DNA from: Leptospiraceae bacterium UBA2033
GTDB lineage: Bacteria; Spirochaetota; Leptospiria; Leptospirales; Leptospiraceae
Direction of reading: 5' to 3'
Length of the DNA: 19,130 nucleotides
Assembly (NCBI GenBank): GCA_002333425.1
Contig: DDBL01000161.1
Span: 1 to 19,130, forward strand
Part shown: in pieces, positions 7,988 through 17,800 of the stretch
Position numbering within the stretch: the stretch's first letter is position 1
How the letters are laid out: each line of letters opens with the position of its first letter
Notes under the pieces: generated by a model
The model's database searches: none
Told to the model about the DNA's origin: nothing
The model's input: only the letters and a program-made list of their open reading frames with translations
Made by a program: the position numbers and the translations under genes

Positions 7988-10586
7988 TTAATTTATTATT
8001 TAACATTTTATAAACTAATTCTAAAGTATGTAACTCTTCTATAATTTCTGAAATTGAAAAATTTTGAATCAACCGAAATAAATTCAAAGTAAAATTAGTT
8101 AAAGGTGTGATGTTATATTTTTTACTTAATGTTTGTAAATCCATTATGGACTGTAAAAGCTTTTTTGTGTTTAGGGATTTTCTTACGCTCTCTGTAACCA
8201 TAAACCAATTATCAAACTCTTCTGTGAAATTATCATCCAATGGATTTTGTTTGATAAAATCCTGCATTTCAGAATAAAAATCACCAGAAATAGAGGCAAA
8301 CAAATTGTTATCCGTTTCATTTTTTTTGTGAGGAAGAAATTTTGCAAGTTCATTTATTAATTCGTATCGAGTAATCGGCTTTGATAAATAACCATCTGCA
8401 AAACTCAGAATTTCTTCTACGTTTTCTTTCATTGCTGAGGCTGTCAAAATTAGAATTGGAAGACTTTTAAATCTTTCATTCTTTTTTATGGCTAATGTTG
8501 TTTCTTTTCCATCTAACTCAGGCATTTGCATATCCATTAGAATCAGATCGAATGAATTTTTTTCTAAAATTTCTAATGCGATTTTACCATTTTGCGCTTC
8601 GGTAATTTTAAAATTATGATTTTCTAAAAATCCAGTAACTACTTTTCGATTTGATTCCATATCTTCCACGAGTAGAATTTTTGGTTCATCAAAGGTGATT
8701 GCATAAATTTCAGATTCATAGTCCAAACTTTTTTGTACGAGAGAGGATATTTCTAAGTCTCTAACTTTTACACTAAATTTCGAACCCACACCTAATTTAC
8801 TCTCTACAGAAATTGTCCCGCCCATCATACTTACTAATTTTTTTGTGATAGAAAGACCAAGCCCAGAGCCACCAAACTTATTTGCATCTTGTCCACGCTG
8901 CTGCCTAAATGGTTCAAAGATAGTTTCCAATTCAAAATCAGCAATTCCTATACCAGTATCTTCTATTTCAATCACTAGATCAATCGAACTACTCTCCCCA
9001 CCTTTTGGAATGCTTAACACACTAACTTTAATACCACCTCTTTCGGTAAACTTAACAGAATTCCCAATTAGATTAAACAAAACTTGTCTAAGTCTTAATT
9101 CATCCAAAAGTAAACTTTTTGGTAGTTTGTCATCAACCCAAATTTCAAAATTGATTTTTTTGTTACTTGTTTGAAGTGTAAAAATTTGTTTTACCTCCTG
9201 TATCAAAGTTAATAAATTTACCGGAGAATAAACTATCTCGAGTCTACCTGCTTCAATTTTTGCTAGATCTAAAATATCGTTAATTAAATTGATTAAGTTT
9301 TTTCCACTTTTTTGAATTCCTGAAAGATAGTCTAGGATGATTGGATTATTCCCAACTTTGTCTTTTAGTATCTCTGAAAATCCTAATATAGCATTCATAG
9401 GAGTTCTAATTTCATGGCTCATATTAGCAAGAAATTCGCTTTTTAGCCTGTTTGCAATTTCTGCTTCTTCTTTTGCTTTGATTAAATTAATTTCAGATAA
9501 CTTTGTAGCTGTAATATCTTGGGATAATATGATTACTCCAGTGACTTGATTTTTCTCTATAAATGGCGTATAACGTATTTCAAAAAACTTATTTTTACCA
9601 TCTTTCATATCAAAATTATTTACATAGATAACTGTTTCTCCTTTGAGTGCTTTTTGGTAATTAAGATAAACTTTCTCAAAAATAGATTCGCCAATTATTT
9701 CTTTTACATGAACACCTTTACAAAATTCAGGAGAGACTTGAAAAGTTTCTGCAAATGTTTTATTCACAAATTGAAATTCTAATTTTTCATTGACCATCGA
9801 AATGTTTACCGGAACGTTATCCGCGATTATCTGCAATTCACTTTTTTTATTTGCTAACTCTTGTTCTATCCGAATACGTGTAAGTTTTAGGAATTTTTCT
9901 CGATTTAAACTTTCAATCTGGTCTTCTTTTTTTTGTAATAAGATAGATTTCTCCAATGTAAAAAACCCAGAAATTAATATAAATAAAATCAATGCAAAAA
10001 GTATAAGTATTATTTTTTTGATAATTTCTTCTGATTCAAGAACAAAACTATAGGCTTTATTATTTGCAAAATCAATTATGTATAGATTTAGTTCGTCTAT
10101 CTTGTTATACAAAACATCATTAGAAACGTTAGAAATTTTTGGGGTATAATAAAGTTTTCCTCTGCGAACAAGGTCTAACTCAGATTGCCTAATTAACCTC
10201 CATTCTTTTAGGAGGTTTTTAAGTTCTTCTACTTTTGATTTATCACCTAAAAATTTTTTTTGGATGAGGGATATATTTGCATCCATCAATGTTTCAATCA
10301 TTAAAATGCGATTGAAATATTTTTGAATTTCTTGTTTGTCCTCAGTCAATAATATCTGGAACATTATACTTTTAGTTTCTAAAGTGTTGTGCCTAAGTTC
10401 GATTGCAGATTTGCTAACAGAATACGGATGAAAATAAAAGTCTTTGGCTATTTTTTCTAAACGTAAAACAAAAGGAGTTGCGATAATACCAGTAAAGATT
10501 AAAACCAAAAGAATCGTTAGATACCAAAGAGTAACATTTCTTACAATCTGCGACTTTTTATATCTTGCAAAAAAATCTAACTTCAT
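7977..10586 (-). CDS. Membrane-bound hybrid sensor histidine kinase
   Basis: This 869-residue kinase is the first gene of the minus-strand signalling operon. Two membrane helices (about 18-40 and 189-209) bracket a helical extracytoplasmic domain of about 150 residues that resembles four-helix-bundle sensor domains. Next come a coiled linker, a PAS domain (about 245-365), HisKA with FLANMSHEIRTPMNAILGF (His391), HATPase_c (N box NLIGNSVKFT, G1 EDTGIGI, G2 GGSGLGLS), a receiver with Asp685 in LMDMQMP, and a helical tail (about 755-869). All catalytic residues are present. The tail is shared with the downstream paralogue and looks like helical tails at the ends of other hybrid kinases, without the histidine of a true Hpt. 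The kinase probably reads an envelope signal and passes phosphate to its own receiver. It is divergent from the gene at 10666, with 79 bases between. Confidence 0.93.
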   Translation of the reverse strand: MKLDFFARYKKSQIVRNVTLWYLTILLVLIFTGIIATPFVLRLEKIAKDFYFHPYSVSKSAIELRHNTLETKSIMFQILLTEDKQEIQKYFNRILMIETLMDANISLIQKKFLGDKSKVEELKNLLKEWRLIRQSELDLVRRGKLYYTPKISNVSNDVLYNKIDELNLYIIDFANNKAYSFVLESEEIIKKIILILFALILFILISGFFTLEKSILLQKKEDQIESLNREKFLKLTRIRIEQELANKKSELQIIADNVPVNISMVNEKLEFQFVNKTFAETFQVSPEFCKGVHVKEIIGESIFEKVYLNYQKALKGETVIYVNNFDMKDGKNKFFEIRYTPFIEKNQVTGVIILSQDITATKLSEINLIKAKEEAEIANRLKSEFLANMSHEIRTPMNAILGFSEILKDKVGNNPIILDYLSGIQKSGKNLINLINDILDLAKIEAGRLEIVYSPVNLLTLIQEVKQIFTLQTSNKKINFEIWVDDKLPKSLLLDELRLRQVLFNLIGNSVKFTERGGIKVSVLSIPKGGESSSIDLVIEIEDTGIGIADFELETIFEPFRQQRGQDANKFGGSGLGLSITKKLVSMMGGTISVESKLGVGSKFSVKVRDLEISSLVQKSLDYESEIYAITFDEPKILLVEDMESNRKVVTGFLENHNFKITEAQNGKIALEILEKNSFDLILMDMQMPELDGKETTLAIKKNERFKSLPILILTASAMKENVEEILSFADGYLSKPITRYELINELAKFLPHKKNETDNNLFASISGDFYSEMQDFIKQNPLDDNFTEEFDNWFMVTESVRKSLNTKKLLQSIMDLQTLSKKYNITPLTNFTLNLFRLIQNFSISEIIEELHTLELVYKMLNNKLSEK

Positions 10587-10665
10587 GAAAACATCTTTTA
10601 AAATAAGACATCACTGTAAAAGTAAATTTCAATAGAGTTTCAAGATATTTCAAAAGGAGAGAATT
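10587..10665. promoter_or_regulatory. Divergent intergenic region between kinase operon and pseudokinase gene
   Basis: These 79 bases separate two oppositely directed signalling genes and must hold the plus-strand promoter, and probably the minus-strand operon promoter too. The only certain signal is AAGGAGAG (10654-10661 region), a strong ribosome site a few bases before the plus ATG. No clear -35/-10 pair or operator repeat stands out. Confidence 0.45.
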
Positions 10666-11751
10666 ATGCCTTATACAATTTGTATTATTGATGATGAAGA
10701 AGTGAGCGAAAGAATGTTATCTGCCATTTTAAAAATAGAAGGTTATGAAATTATATCTGCCTCCAATGGAAAAAAAGCTATCGAACTATTCAAATCCAAA
10801 ATTCCTGATTTGATACTTCTTGATGTGGACATGCCTGAAATGACTGGACTAGAACTCATTTCCATAATCAAAGCAAAACAAGAATTAAAAGATATTCCTG
10901 TAATATTTATAAGTGCACATGTAGATCTAAGTACAAAAATTGAAGGTCTGGATTTGGGCGGGATTGATTTTATTTCTAAACCATTTCAAAATGGAGAAGT
11001 TATTTCGCGTGTGAAAGTGCATTTAGAAAATAGTTTATTACACAAACAACTAAAAGAATTAAACAACAAAAAAAATAAATTTCTATCCATCATTGCAAAA
11101 GATATGAAAACAAATCTAGATGAAAATTTTGCAAAAATCCAATTGTTCGAAGATTATCTAAAGGCAAATGACACTAAGTCACTAAAAGAATCTCTATCCA
11201 ATCTGGTAAAACACAACCAACAAACTAGCAACTATCTTCGTAACTTAATCTATTGGTCAAGACTTGAAACAAATCAACTTCAAATTAGCCCTACACCAAT
11301 CAGTTTGGCGAGGATAACAAAAGAAATCCTAGCGGAACATTTAGGCACTATCGAACGAAAAAAAATTGCGATTCAAAACTCATTTGAACAAGAAGATATA
11401 TATGTTTTTTCGGATGAATATTGTTTGCGGATAATCATGAGTAATCTATTATCCAATGCGGTTAAATTCACAAACTACCATGAATTTATTCAATTAAACT
11501 ACACAATAGATAATGAAAAAGTATTTATTTCTATCATTAACAAGGGAATGTTTTTTACAACAAGCGCACAAGAAAGAGTTTTCAATTTTGAATACCATCC
11601 AGAAGAAACGACCAATGAAGAAAACAAAGGCTCTGGTCTTGGACTCGCACTAGCAAAAGAACTGGTAGCAAAGGCAAACGGAGAATTTGCAATTGAGGCT
11701 AATGGTAATTTAACGGAAATAAAATTTTCCATGCCTCTGTATAAAAAGTAA
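10666..11751 (+). CDS. Receiver-pseudokinase: REC plus HisKA/HATPase-like domains lacking the H-box histidine
   Basis: The 361-residue protein starts with an apparently intact receiver (acidic pair D9-D10, acceptor Asp53 in LLDVDMP, S83, K105). A coiled linker leads to a HisKA-like helix that reads FLSIIAKDMKTNL: the phosphoacceptor histidine is Lys145 (codon AAA near 11098-11100). In the neighbouring receiver-kinase the same segment is FSIIAHDLKGP. The ATPase-like domain keeps an N box (NLLSNAVKFT, Asn264) and a G2 box (KGSGLGLALAK), but its G1 aspartate region is INKG instead of EDTG. Autophosphorylation should be impossible and ATP binding is doubtful. It may act as a receiver-controlled partner or decoy that pairs with an active kinase, or it may be decaying. 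The strong ribosome site and intact frame argue for expression. Its 3' end converges on the next gene 17 bases away. Confidence 0.92.
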   Translation: MPYTICIIDDEEVSERMLSAILKIEGYEIISASNGKKAIELFKSKIPDLILLDVDMPEMTGLELISIIKAKQELKDIPVIFISAHVDLSTKIEGLDLGGIDFISKPFQNGEVISRVKVHLENSLLHKQLKELNNKKNKFLSIIAKDMKTNLDENFAKIQLFEDYLKANDTKSLKESLSNLVKHNQQTSNYLRNLIYWSRLETNQLQISPTPISLARITKEILAEHLGTIERKKIAIQNSFEQEDIYVFSDEYCLRIIMSNLLSNAVKFTNYHEFIQLNYTIDNEKVFISIINKGMFFTTSAQERVFNFEYHPEETTNEENKGSGLGLALAKELVAKANGEFAIEANGNLTEIKFSMPLYKK

Positions 11752-11768
11752 ATACCGATTATGCGAAG

Positions 11769-13724
11769 TTAGATTGATTCAAAAAATGGATGAGACTTTA
11801 TATCATTGTAATAGTCTTCTCCAAATACATCTATTGTATCTTCAGGAGCTTTGTAATGTTTAATGATTGTCTTCGCTAAATCTAACTCAGTTTCTAATAT
11901 TGGAATATGTAAGAGTCGTTTAGAAATTATATCTGCTACTCTTAAAATCCTATCAAAGTCATCGACTGAATTATAATTATTTGGTTCAAATCCTTGGTTT
12001 TTCATCATTTTTAAAAACACTGGCGGCATCTGCCAAATTTTAAATATATAAAAACCTACATCTATATGATTTACATCAAATTCATCCTTTTCAAACTTTG
12101 CTAAATCACTCGGAGTATTTTGGTATTGAGTTAAAATTTCTGTATAATGACTCGAATTATGCAATGCCAAGATTGTCATTCCGATTTTGCACATCATTGC
12201 AGAAAGAAACAATTCTTCTCGTAAAGATTTTAAACCTAGTGGAGCAGATATATCCAACGCAACTAAAGCTGTCAAAATCGGATACTCCAAAAGATGTTTC
12301 TTAAACACATCTGAATATACGAGGTTACGCCCTATATACTTCTTGGATTGAAGCATAACTATATTCTTGATTGTTTTAAGTCCAAGTAAAGTAATTGCGT
12401 CTTTAATTGTTTGGATCTTTTTGGCTCTTGCATAATAGGCTGAATTTGCCATTCGTAGTATATCAGCACAGATTGATTTATCAGGAAGAATAATTTGCTC
12501 TAGCTCACTACTTCCACTTACAGTATCACCTTCGAATAACAACACTTTATGCGCAACACTTGGTAATGGCGGAACATTAAGCTCTTCCAATTTAACAGCA
12601 TGTTTTTTGGTGGCTAACTTAGATTGCAACACCAGATCTTTTCGACCTAATAGTTGGATTAGTTTATCGTCTAACGTATTTTTATTGATTGGTTTTAAGA
12701 TATAGGAACTTATTTTCAGTTTGATTAACTCTGTAATTACGTCCTTGTTTGTATTTCCTGTAACTATTACAATCATGATCGCTGGATACTGAGGTTTAAT
12801 CGTTTTTATAATTTCAACTGCATTACCAGGTTCCATCTTATAATCTAAAAAAAGGATATCAGGAACTGGACTAGAATATTTAAGAAAATCTAACACTGCC
12901 TCCCCACTGGTAACTTCCGCCAAAACATTAAACTGAGAAGCCTGCAAAAACCTTTTAAGTAAAGCCCTTTCTTCAAAAGTGCCGATTAGAATTTTCCCTA
13001 GGTCTTTATCGTAAGATATAAAGGAAGGTTTCATTGGCGCCTTATAGTTATACTCCTCCATAAGAATGAATCTGTAATCATGAATCGCCTCTGTTTCAGG
13101 TAATTCTTTAATTTTATTAAAGTCAAAAACACGAATCACACCTTGTCCTGATCTAGAATCTGCGACGTGCAATTTGCCATTCAACACAGCAATCCCACCC
13201 GCGTGCATCACTCCTGCATGCGCATCTTTCGACGTGTCCACGTCCTTATCATAATAGGTCTTCTTATCTTTGTCAACGAGTAGTATGTGTCTGTATTTGA
13301 GAGAAGATAATTCAACAATTGAAATCCTCGCTCCTCTTTTCCTATAATCAATATCATCTTCTACTACTTGCAGCTTACTTCCTTCTTCTTGTCTTCCATA
13401 CCAGCTCACACAAATATACTCTTTCCCACCGTCTTTTAATCCCGCGATTCCCTGTGGTCGAAATTTTTTTGTTTTCGAGTCATCTGAATCCCATAGAAAA
13501 CCTCTATTGGCTGAAGGGAACTCATCCTTTTTTTCACCACTCAAACTAACTGCTTGTCGATTTAGGAATTTTTCGCCTTGAGCGACCCATTTCCCTAATG
13601 TATTTTCGGAACCCACAGCGTTCTTACTCGGAACTTCTTTTTGCGCAACTATTCCTGAAAATGAAATAATTGTAAAAAATAATAAAAGGTGAATCGCTTT
13701 GTTAAATTTAAAAATGTTTTTCAT
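11769..13724 (-). CDS. Chimeric protein: exported propeller-like half fused in frame to a receiver-HDOD regulator
   Basis: From the ATG at 13724 the product has 651 residues. Residues 1-28 are a signal peptide (MKNIFKFNKAIHLLLFFTII..., ending near VAQ). Residues 29 to about 245 resemble the front half of a secreted protein family with RPQGIAGL, YICVSWYGR, YRHILLV, HAGGIAVL and HVADSRSGQGVIRVFD, typical of propeller strands. At KILIGTFEERALLKRFL (about 244-260) the sequence turns into a receiver (acceptor Asp294 in LFLDYKM, T322, K344). An HDOD domain follows (about 375-570, with PPLPSVAHKV, ILRMANSAYY and TIKDAITLLG). The receiver's usual acidic pair is missing at the junction. HDOD proteins are cytosolic outputs, so a signal peptide on one is contradictory. 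A deletion fusion or an assembly error is likely; the frame is open throughout. An earlier ATG at 13760 lacks a ribosome site. Confidence 0.88.
   Translation of the reverse strand: MKNIFKFNKAIHLLLFFTIISFSGIVAQKEVPSKNAVGSENTLGKWVAQGEKFLNRQAVSLSGEKKDEFPSANRGFLWDSDDSKTKKFRPQGIAGLKDGGKEYICVSWYGRQEEGSKLQVVEDDIDYRKRGARISIVELSSLKYRHILLVDKDKKTYYDKDVDTSKDAHAGVMHAGGIAVLNGKLHVADSRSGQGVIRVFDFNKIKELPETEAIHDYRFILMEEYNYKAPMKPSFISYDKDLGKILIGTFEERALLKRFLQASQFNVLAEVTSGEAVLDFLKYSSPVPDILFLDYKMEPGNAVEIIKTIKPQYPAIMIVIVTGNTNKDVITELIKLKISSYILKPINKNTLDDKLIQLLGRKDLVLQSKLATKKHAVKLEELNVPPLPSVAHKVLLFEGDTVSGSSELEQIILPDKSICADILRMANSAYYARAKKIQTIKDAITLLGLKTIKNIVMLQSKKYIGRNLVYSDVFKKHLLEYPILTALVALDISAPLGLKSLREELFLSAMMCKIGMTILALHNSSHYTEILTQYQNTPSDLAKFEKDEFDVNHIDVGFYIFKIWQMPPVFLKMMKNQGFEPNNYNSVDDFDRILRVADIISKRLLHIPILETELDLAKTIIKHYKAPEDTIDVFGEDYYNDIKSHPFFESI
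12970..12998 (-). other. Fusion junction in the propeller/receiver-HDOD gene
   Basis: Around these bases the protein changes from propeller-like (FISYDKDLGKILIGTF) to receiver-like (EERALLKRFLQAS). 'KILIG' could be the last propeller strand or the first receiver strand, so a short shared sequence may have guided the recombination. Canonical receivers have two acidic residues directly after this strand; here the positions are Thr-Phe. Confidence 0.6.
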
Positions 13725-13730
13725 AACATT

Positions 13731-13740
13731 TATCTCCCTA
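13731..13740 (-). promoter_or_regulatory. Ribosome site fixing the start of the chimeric gene
   Basis: TAGGGAGATA on the minus strand lies six bases before the ATG at 13724, which begins a typical signal peptide. The in-frame ATG at 13760 would add twelve polar residues before that signal peptide and has no such site, so 13724 is preferred. Confidence 0.7.
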
Positions 13741-13841
13741 TTGTTTTGCTTCACCCACAATCACTCATTTGAATTTTTAAATGTTTAAACTAGGGTGTAT
13801 ACAGTCCTTTATTAATTCATGCCAGAATTTTTACTCGCTTT

Positions 13842-14097
13842 TTTTGTATTTAATCAGAAAAATAAAAAATCCCCCAATCTCCAGACTATTTTTTATCATA
13901 ACCAGTGAAACTTTATCCAGTTTAGTTCTCTTTCTCGCATAGAAGCGGCTAATACGCATTTAACTATTCTTTTTCCTTCCAACCACGCAAATGAATAACT
14001 TTAAGTAAAATCGGATTGCGCTTATTCATTAAAAAGGTGTTTTGAGGGAAATGGGGGGATTTTTTTTCACATCCAAATATTTAAGCGAAATACAAAA
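13842..14097. repeat. Gene-free stretch with nested inverted repeats (possible MITE)
   Basis: Within the 412-base gap 13725-14136 I find no gene. It holds three inverted pairs around a common centre: TTTTGTATTT (13842-13851) with AAATACAAAA (14088-14097); a 19-base pair at 13864-13882 (AAAAAATCCCCCAATCTCC) and 14047-14065, matching 17 of 19; and AATGAATAA (13990-13998) with TTATTCATT (14022-14030). The G-run plus T-run ends resemble termini of small non-autonomous elements. The unit also separates the signalling block from the restriction/toxin block. No target duplication is obvious. Confidence 0.45.
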
Positions 14098-14136
14098 GTA
14101 TAAATTAGAAAGAGGTAGTTTCTAGAAAAGAAAAAG

Positions 14137-14811
14137 TTAAAAATCTTTTTCTAACCCTCTTCCATTTTCTTTTAACCACAGCTTTGCTTTTTCATAGGCT
14201 GGCAGTTGAATTGAAACTCTGTTCCAAAACTCCGTGGAATGATTTGGTTCTATTAAATGAATAAGCTCATGCACGATAATATAATTAATCACTGTCATAG
14301 GCGCTTTTATTAGTCTCCAATTTAAATGAATATTATCTTTCGGCGTACAAGAACCCCATCTGTATCTTAGTGAAAGAATATTTACTTTATTAACTGTTAC
14401 TCCTATTTGCTTTGCATAAAAGTCAACCTTTGGAATAAAAAGTTCCTTTGCTGATTTTATAAACCAATCTCTAAAAAGTTGGTTTGCATTTTGTTTATTT
14501 TCCTTACTTATAAAAAATTTGTTATCAAATTTAATTCCATTGAATGGCTCTTCTACAATTTCAAGTTGGTAGTGCCTGCCTAAGTATAATAGCGATTCAC
14601 CGGAAACAAATTCTTTTGTTTGATTCTGAATAGAAATACTTAGCTTACGACTGATTTTTTCTTGAATTAACTTTTTATGTTTCTGAACTTCCCTATCGAT
14701 TTTCTCCTGACTAATTTTTATAGGAGCACGAACAATTACACTACTGTCTCTATCAATAATTATACTGAGTGATTTTCGCTTAGAATAAATAACTGAATAC
14801 TCAAGATTCAT
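14137..14811 (-). CDS. YgjP/DUF45-type metal-dependent peptidase linked to HsdR
   Basis: Read from the ATG at 14811, the product has 224 residues. The C-terminal half carries the zinc motif HELIH (about 181-185) with a third histidine in NHSTEFW (about 191), and the RWGSC signature (about 151-155) typical of the YgjP-like/SprT-like family. The N-terminal half is a beta-rich region ending in YLGRHYQLEI. The biochemical substrate is not established for most of this family. Genes of this type are repeatedly found directly after hsdR in type I restriction loci, as here, where the ATG follows the HsdR stop by two bases. A TTG at 14817 would overlap HsdR by four bases, but AGAGGA (14818-14823) is better spaced for the ATG. 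It is the last gene of the defence operon. Confidence 0.88.
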   Translation of the reverse strand: MNLEYSVIYSKRKSLSIIIDRDSSVIVRAPIKISQEKIDREVQKHKKLIQEKISRKLSISIQNQTKEFVSGESLLYLGRHYQLEIVEEPFNGIKFDNKFFISKENKQNANQLFRDWFIKSAKELFIPKVDFYAKQIGVTVNKVNILSLRYRWGSCTPKDNIHLNWRLIKAPMTVINYIIVHELIHLIEPNHSTEFWNRVSIQLPAYEKAKLWLKENGRGLEKDF

Positions 14812-14813
14812 TG

Positions 14814-17800
14814 TCAATCCTCTGAAAAAATAATTGCCGATGTCATTCTATCATCTTTTGCCCAGGCTAAAATCTCTTCCGCAATTTGGTTTCTATTGTT
14901 AAATGCATTGGTAATTGTTTGGCATTGGTCTAAAATATAGTGTGCAATCTCCCCTTTTAATTTTGCAATAGAAGCGGGATTATTCCAAAATCCAACTAGG
15001 CTCAATTCAACCTTTAACATTCCAAAAATATCTTTCGTCCATATAATTAAATTATTAATCTCATCATCAGTAAGATTATCTTTTTTCTCATATATAAAGA
15101 CATGTAATTTCCTAAATATAGGCATATGGGTTTTTCGATTTAATCCATGCGTGTTTTCTTCTTGAGCTGTCTTCATCTTTTTTCTTAGCTCTTCAAGTAA
15201 TTTATATATCATATCCCAATTATCTTTAAACTCACTCAAAATTCTCAAAATTTCATTTGAGAAGGAGGCGTACAATTCAGGGTCATCATCGCAGTTAATC
15301 TCAATTATCTCCTTGAGAGCATGTTCAACCTTAGCCGCCTTTGCTTTTTTGTTCTTCTTGGTCTTAATATTTTCAAAAAATTTTTCATCCAGAATTGAAA
15401 TCGGTTCTATTTTTGTAGAAATCCCTTTTGATTTTAAATAGGCATCTGTTACACTTCGTAGCTTTTCAGAGACTCCTTTCATGCTCATTTTCTTATCTCT
15501 AAAATGTTGTGCAGCTAATGCTTGTATCTCTGCAAACCGATTTAGTTCAGGGATATAATCCAGTGCTTCTTTTTTTGGGAATATATTGTCTAGTGCTTTT
15601 GAAAATCTTGAGAATACTTCTGTGAATCCACTTCTAATTGTTTCATCATAGAAAATATTGTAAATATCATCTGGGTCAGAATACTCTGACAATCCTTTAT
15701 TTGTGAAATAATCTATTAATGCTTTATGTGAATTTTGTAACTCTGCAAGAAGTGCTGTAGTATCTAAAAGACATCCAGTTATCTCTTCCAATTCTTTTTT
15801 TAAATAAGCATGTAAAGCATTTTCTAAATGATTCCCCATGCCAACATAGTCTATTACAAAACCTACTTGCTTATTCTCATCGTAAACTCGATTTACGCGC
15901 GCTATTGCTTGTAATAGATTGTGATTAACGATGACTTTGTCCAAATACATTACTTGCTCAATTGGTGCATCAAATCCAGTTAGAAGCATATCGACTACAA
16001 TTAAAATTCCGATGTTTCCATTTATTTTAGATTGATTTGAAATGCCTTTCTCTGTTTTACCAAATTTTAATTTAAATCCAGCAATAGCTGCTTTTCTGTA
16101 TTTTTCATCATATTCTTTTAAATACGGTTTGTCATTATGATCTACTTCAGAAATAACAACTGCTGTTTCTAATTTTTCTAACTTTTCAATTTGGAGATTA
16201 TGCGGAATATCCGCTTTTAAATCCGTAAGCAATTTCTGAATAGCTTCGTCAAAAGCCAATTTATATCTATGTGCTGCATCTTTAGAAATACAAACCACTT
16301 GCGCCTTATAACCATTAGGCAATACTTGCGTTACATAATGTTTCAACATGTCTTTGGCTTTTTCTTTGATAGTCTCTATTGATTCCAGATACGCCCTCTT
16401 AGCCCCATAAATTAATGCTTCGATTTGTTCATTTGGTTTATAATCTTTGAACACATCTTGAAATTTCTTATCAGCATTTTCTTTATCGTCAATACTCGCA
16501 GTATGCGTTCTACCTTCATAGACAATTTCTAATGTAACTCCATCTTTTATCGCCTGACGCATTGTATACTTGTCAATATAATCTCCGAATGTATTCTCTG
16601 TTCGAGTAATTGGAGTTCCTGTAAATGCAATTCGAATTGCATTGGGTAAAGCTCTATCTAAATTAGAACCAAGTTTAGAATATTGAGTTCGATGAGCCTC
16701 ATCAGTTAAAATTAATATCTTATCACTAGTATTGAGTTCAGGAAAGGAAGCAGTAAAATCTCTCTCTTGAAATTTATGAATCATGGCAGAAACAATTTCA
16801 GTATTGTTATTTTTTAGAACTGCCTTTAATTCAGAAATATTTTTGGGGTCGTTAATTGTGTAACCGATTGATTGTGCAGTCGCCTTGATTTGATCGTCTA
16901 ATTGTGTTCTATCAGTAAGTAAAATTACTTTGTAAGATTGTAGTAGTGTATGTAAATACATTTCTCTAATCAAAAATACCATTGTGAGAGATTTTCCTGA
17001 CCCCTGTGTATGCCAGATGATTCCTCCTTTTTCCATTTTATTTTTTCCATTAAATAAACGCTCAATCGTTTTTTTCACAGCGCGGAATTGTTGGTATCTC
17101 CCGACTACTTTGATCAAATGTCCATCGTCAGTAGTTGACCAAACAGAAAAAGACTGAATGATATTAAGCAAGTTTTTAGGTTTGAGCATACCATGAATTA
17201 GTCGCTGTTGGTCGTTCGGTGATGTGCGTATCTCTAGCGGAATATCTTCATCATCTTTACCATCTGCATTCACAAAGTAAGTTTTCTGTGGATTACAGTA
17301 ATTAGCCAAATCTTCCAATGTTTCAGGATATGGGTCTGTCCAACGATAGAAATGTTTTTCGATAGAAGTAGTCACAGTTCCAAACTTAGCTTTGCTTCTA
17401 CAAGTCGCAATGATAAACTGATTGTAATAAGCTAAAAGCTTAGAGCCTTCCTTTACATAGTTTCTTTGTTCGCAGTAGCGCATCAACTGATCAATGGCGT
17501 CGGGAATTGGTTCTTTTGCTTTTGGACTTTTGCATTCGATTATGACTACAGGGATTCCATTCAGGAAACAAATGATGTCCGGATAAATATGCTTATCCGT
17601 TCCTTTGATTCTTATTTTAAATTGCGATATGGCAATAAAACTATTCTTCTCCGGATTCTTAAAATCTACATAAAATACATTTTCGTTTGGCTTTCCTTCT
17701 ACGGCAACTTTTGTTCCTTTGGTGAGAATATCTAAAACATGATTGTTATTTTTAGAAAGATTGTCTGTATCAAATCTTTCTATATCAGTTAACGCTTCTG

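Noticed and set aside
13725..13760. Start of the chimeric gene at the upstream ATG (13760)
   Set aside because: It has no ribosome site and would place twelve polar residues before a normal signal peptide. The ATG at 13724 has a good site.
14129..14150. Terminator hairpin at the end of the defence operon (GAAAAAG/CTTTTTC)
   Set aside because: The stem is almost all A-T, overlaps the stop codon and is too weak to call.
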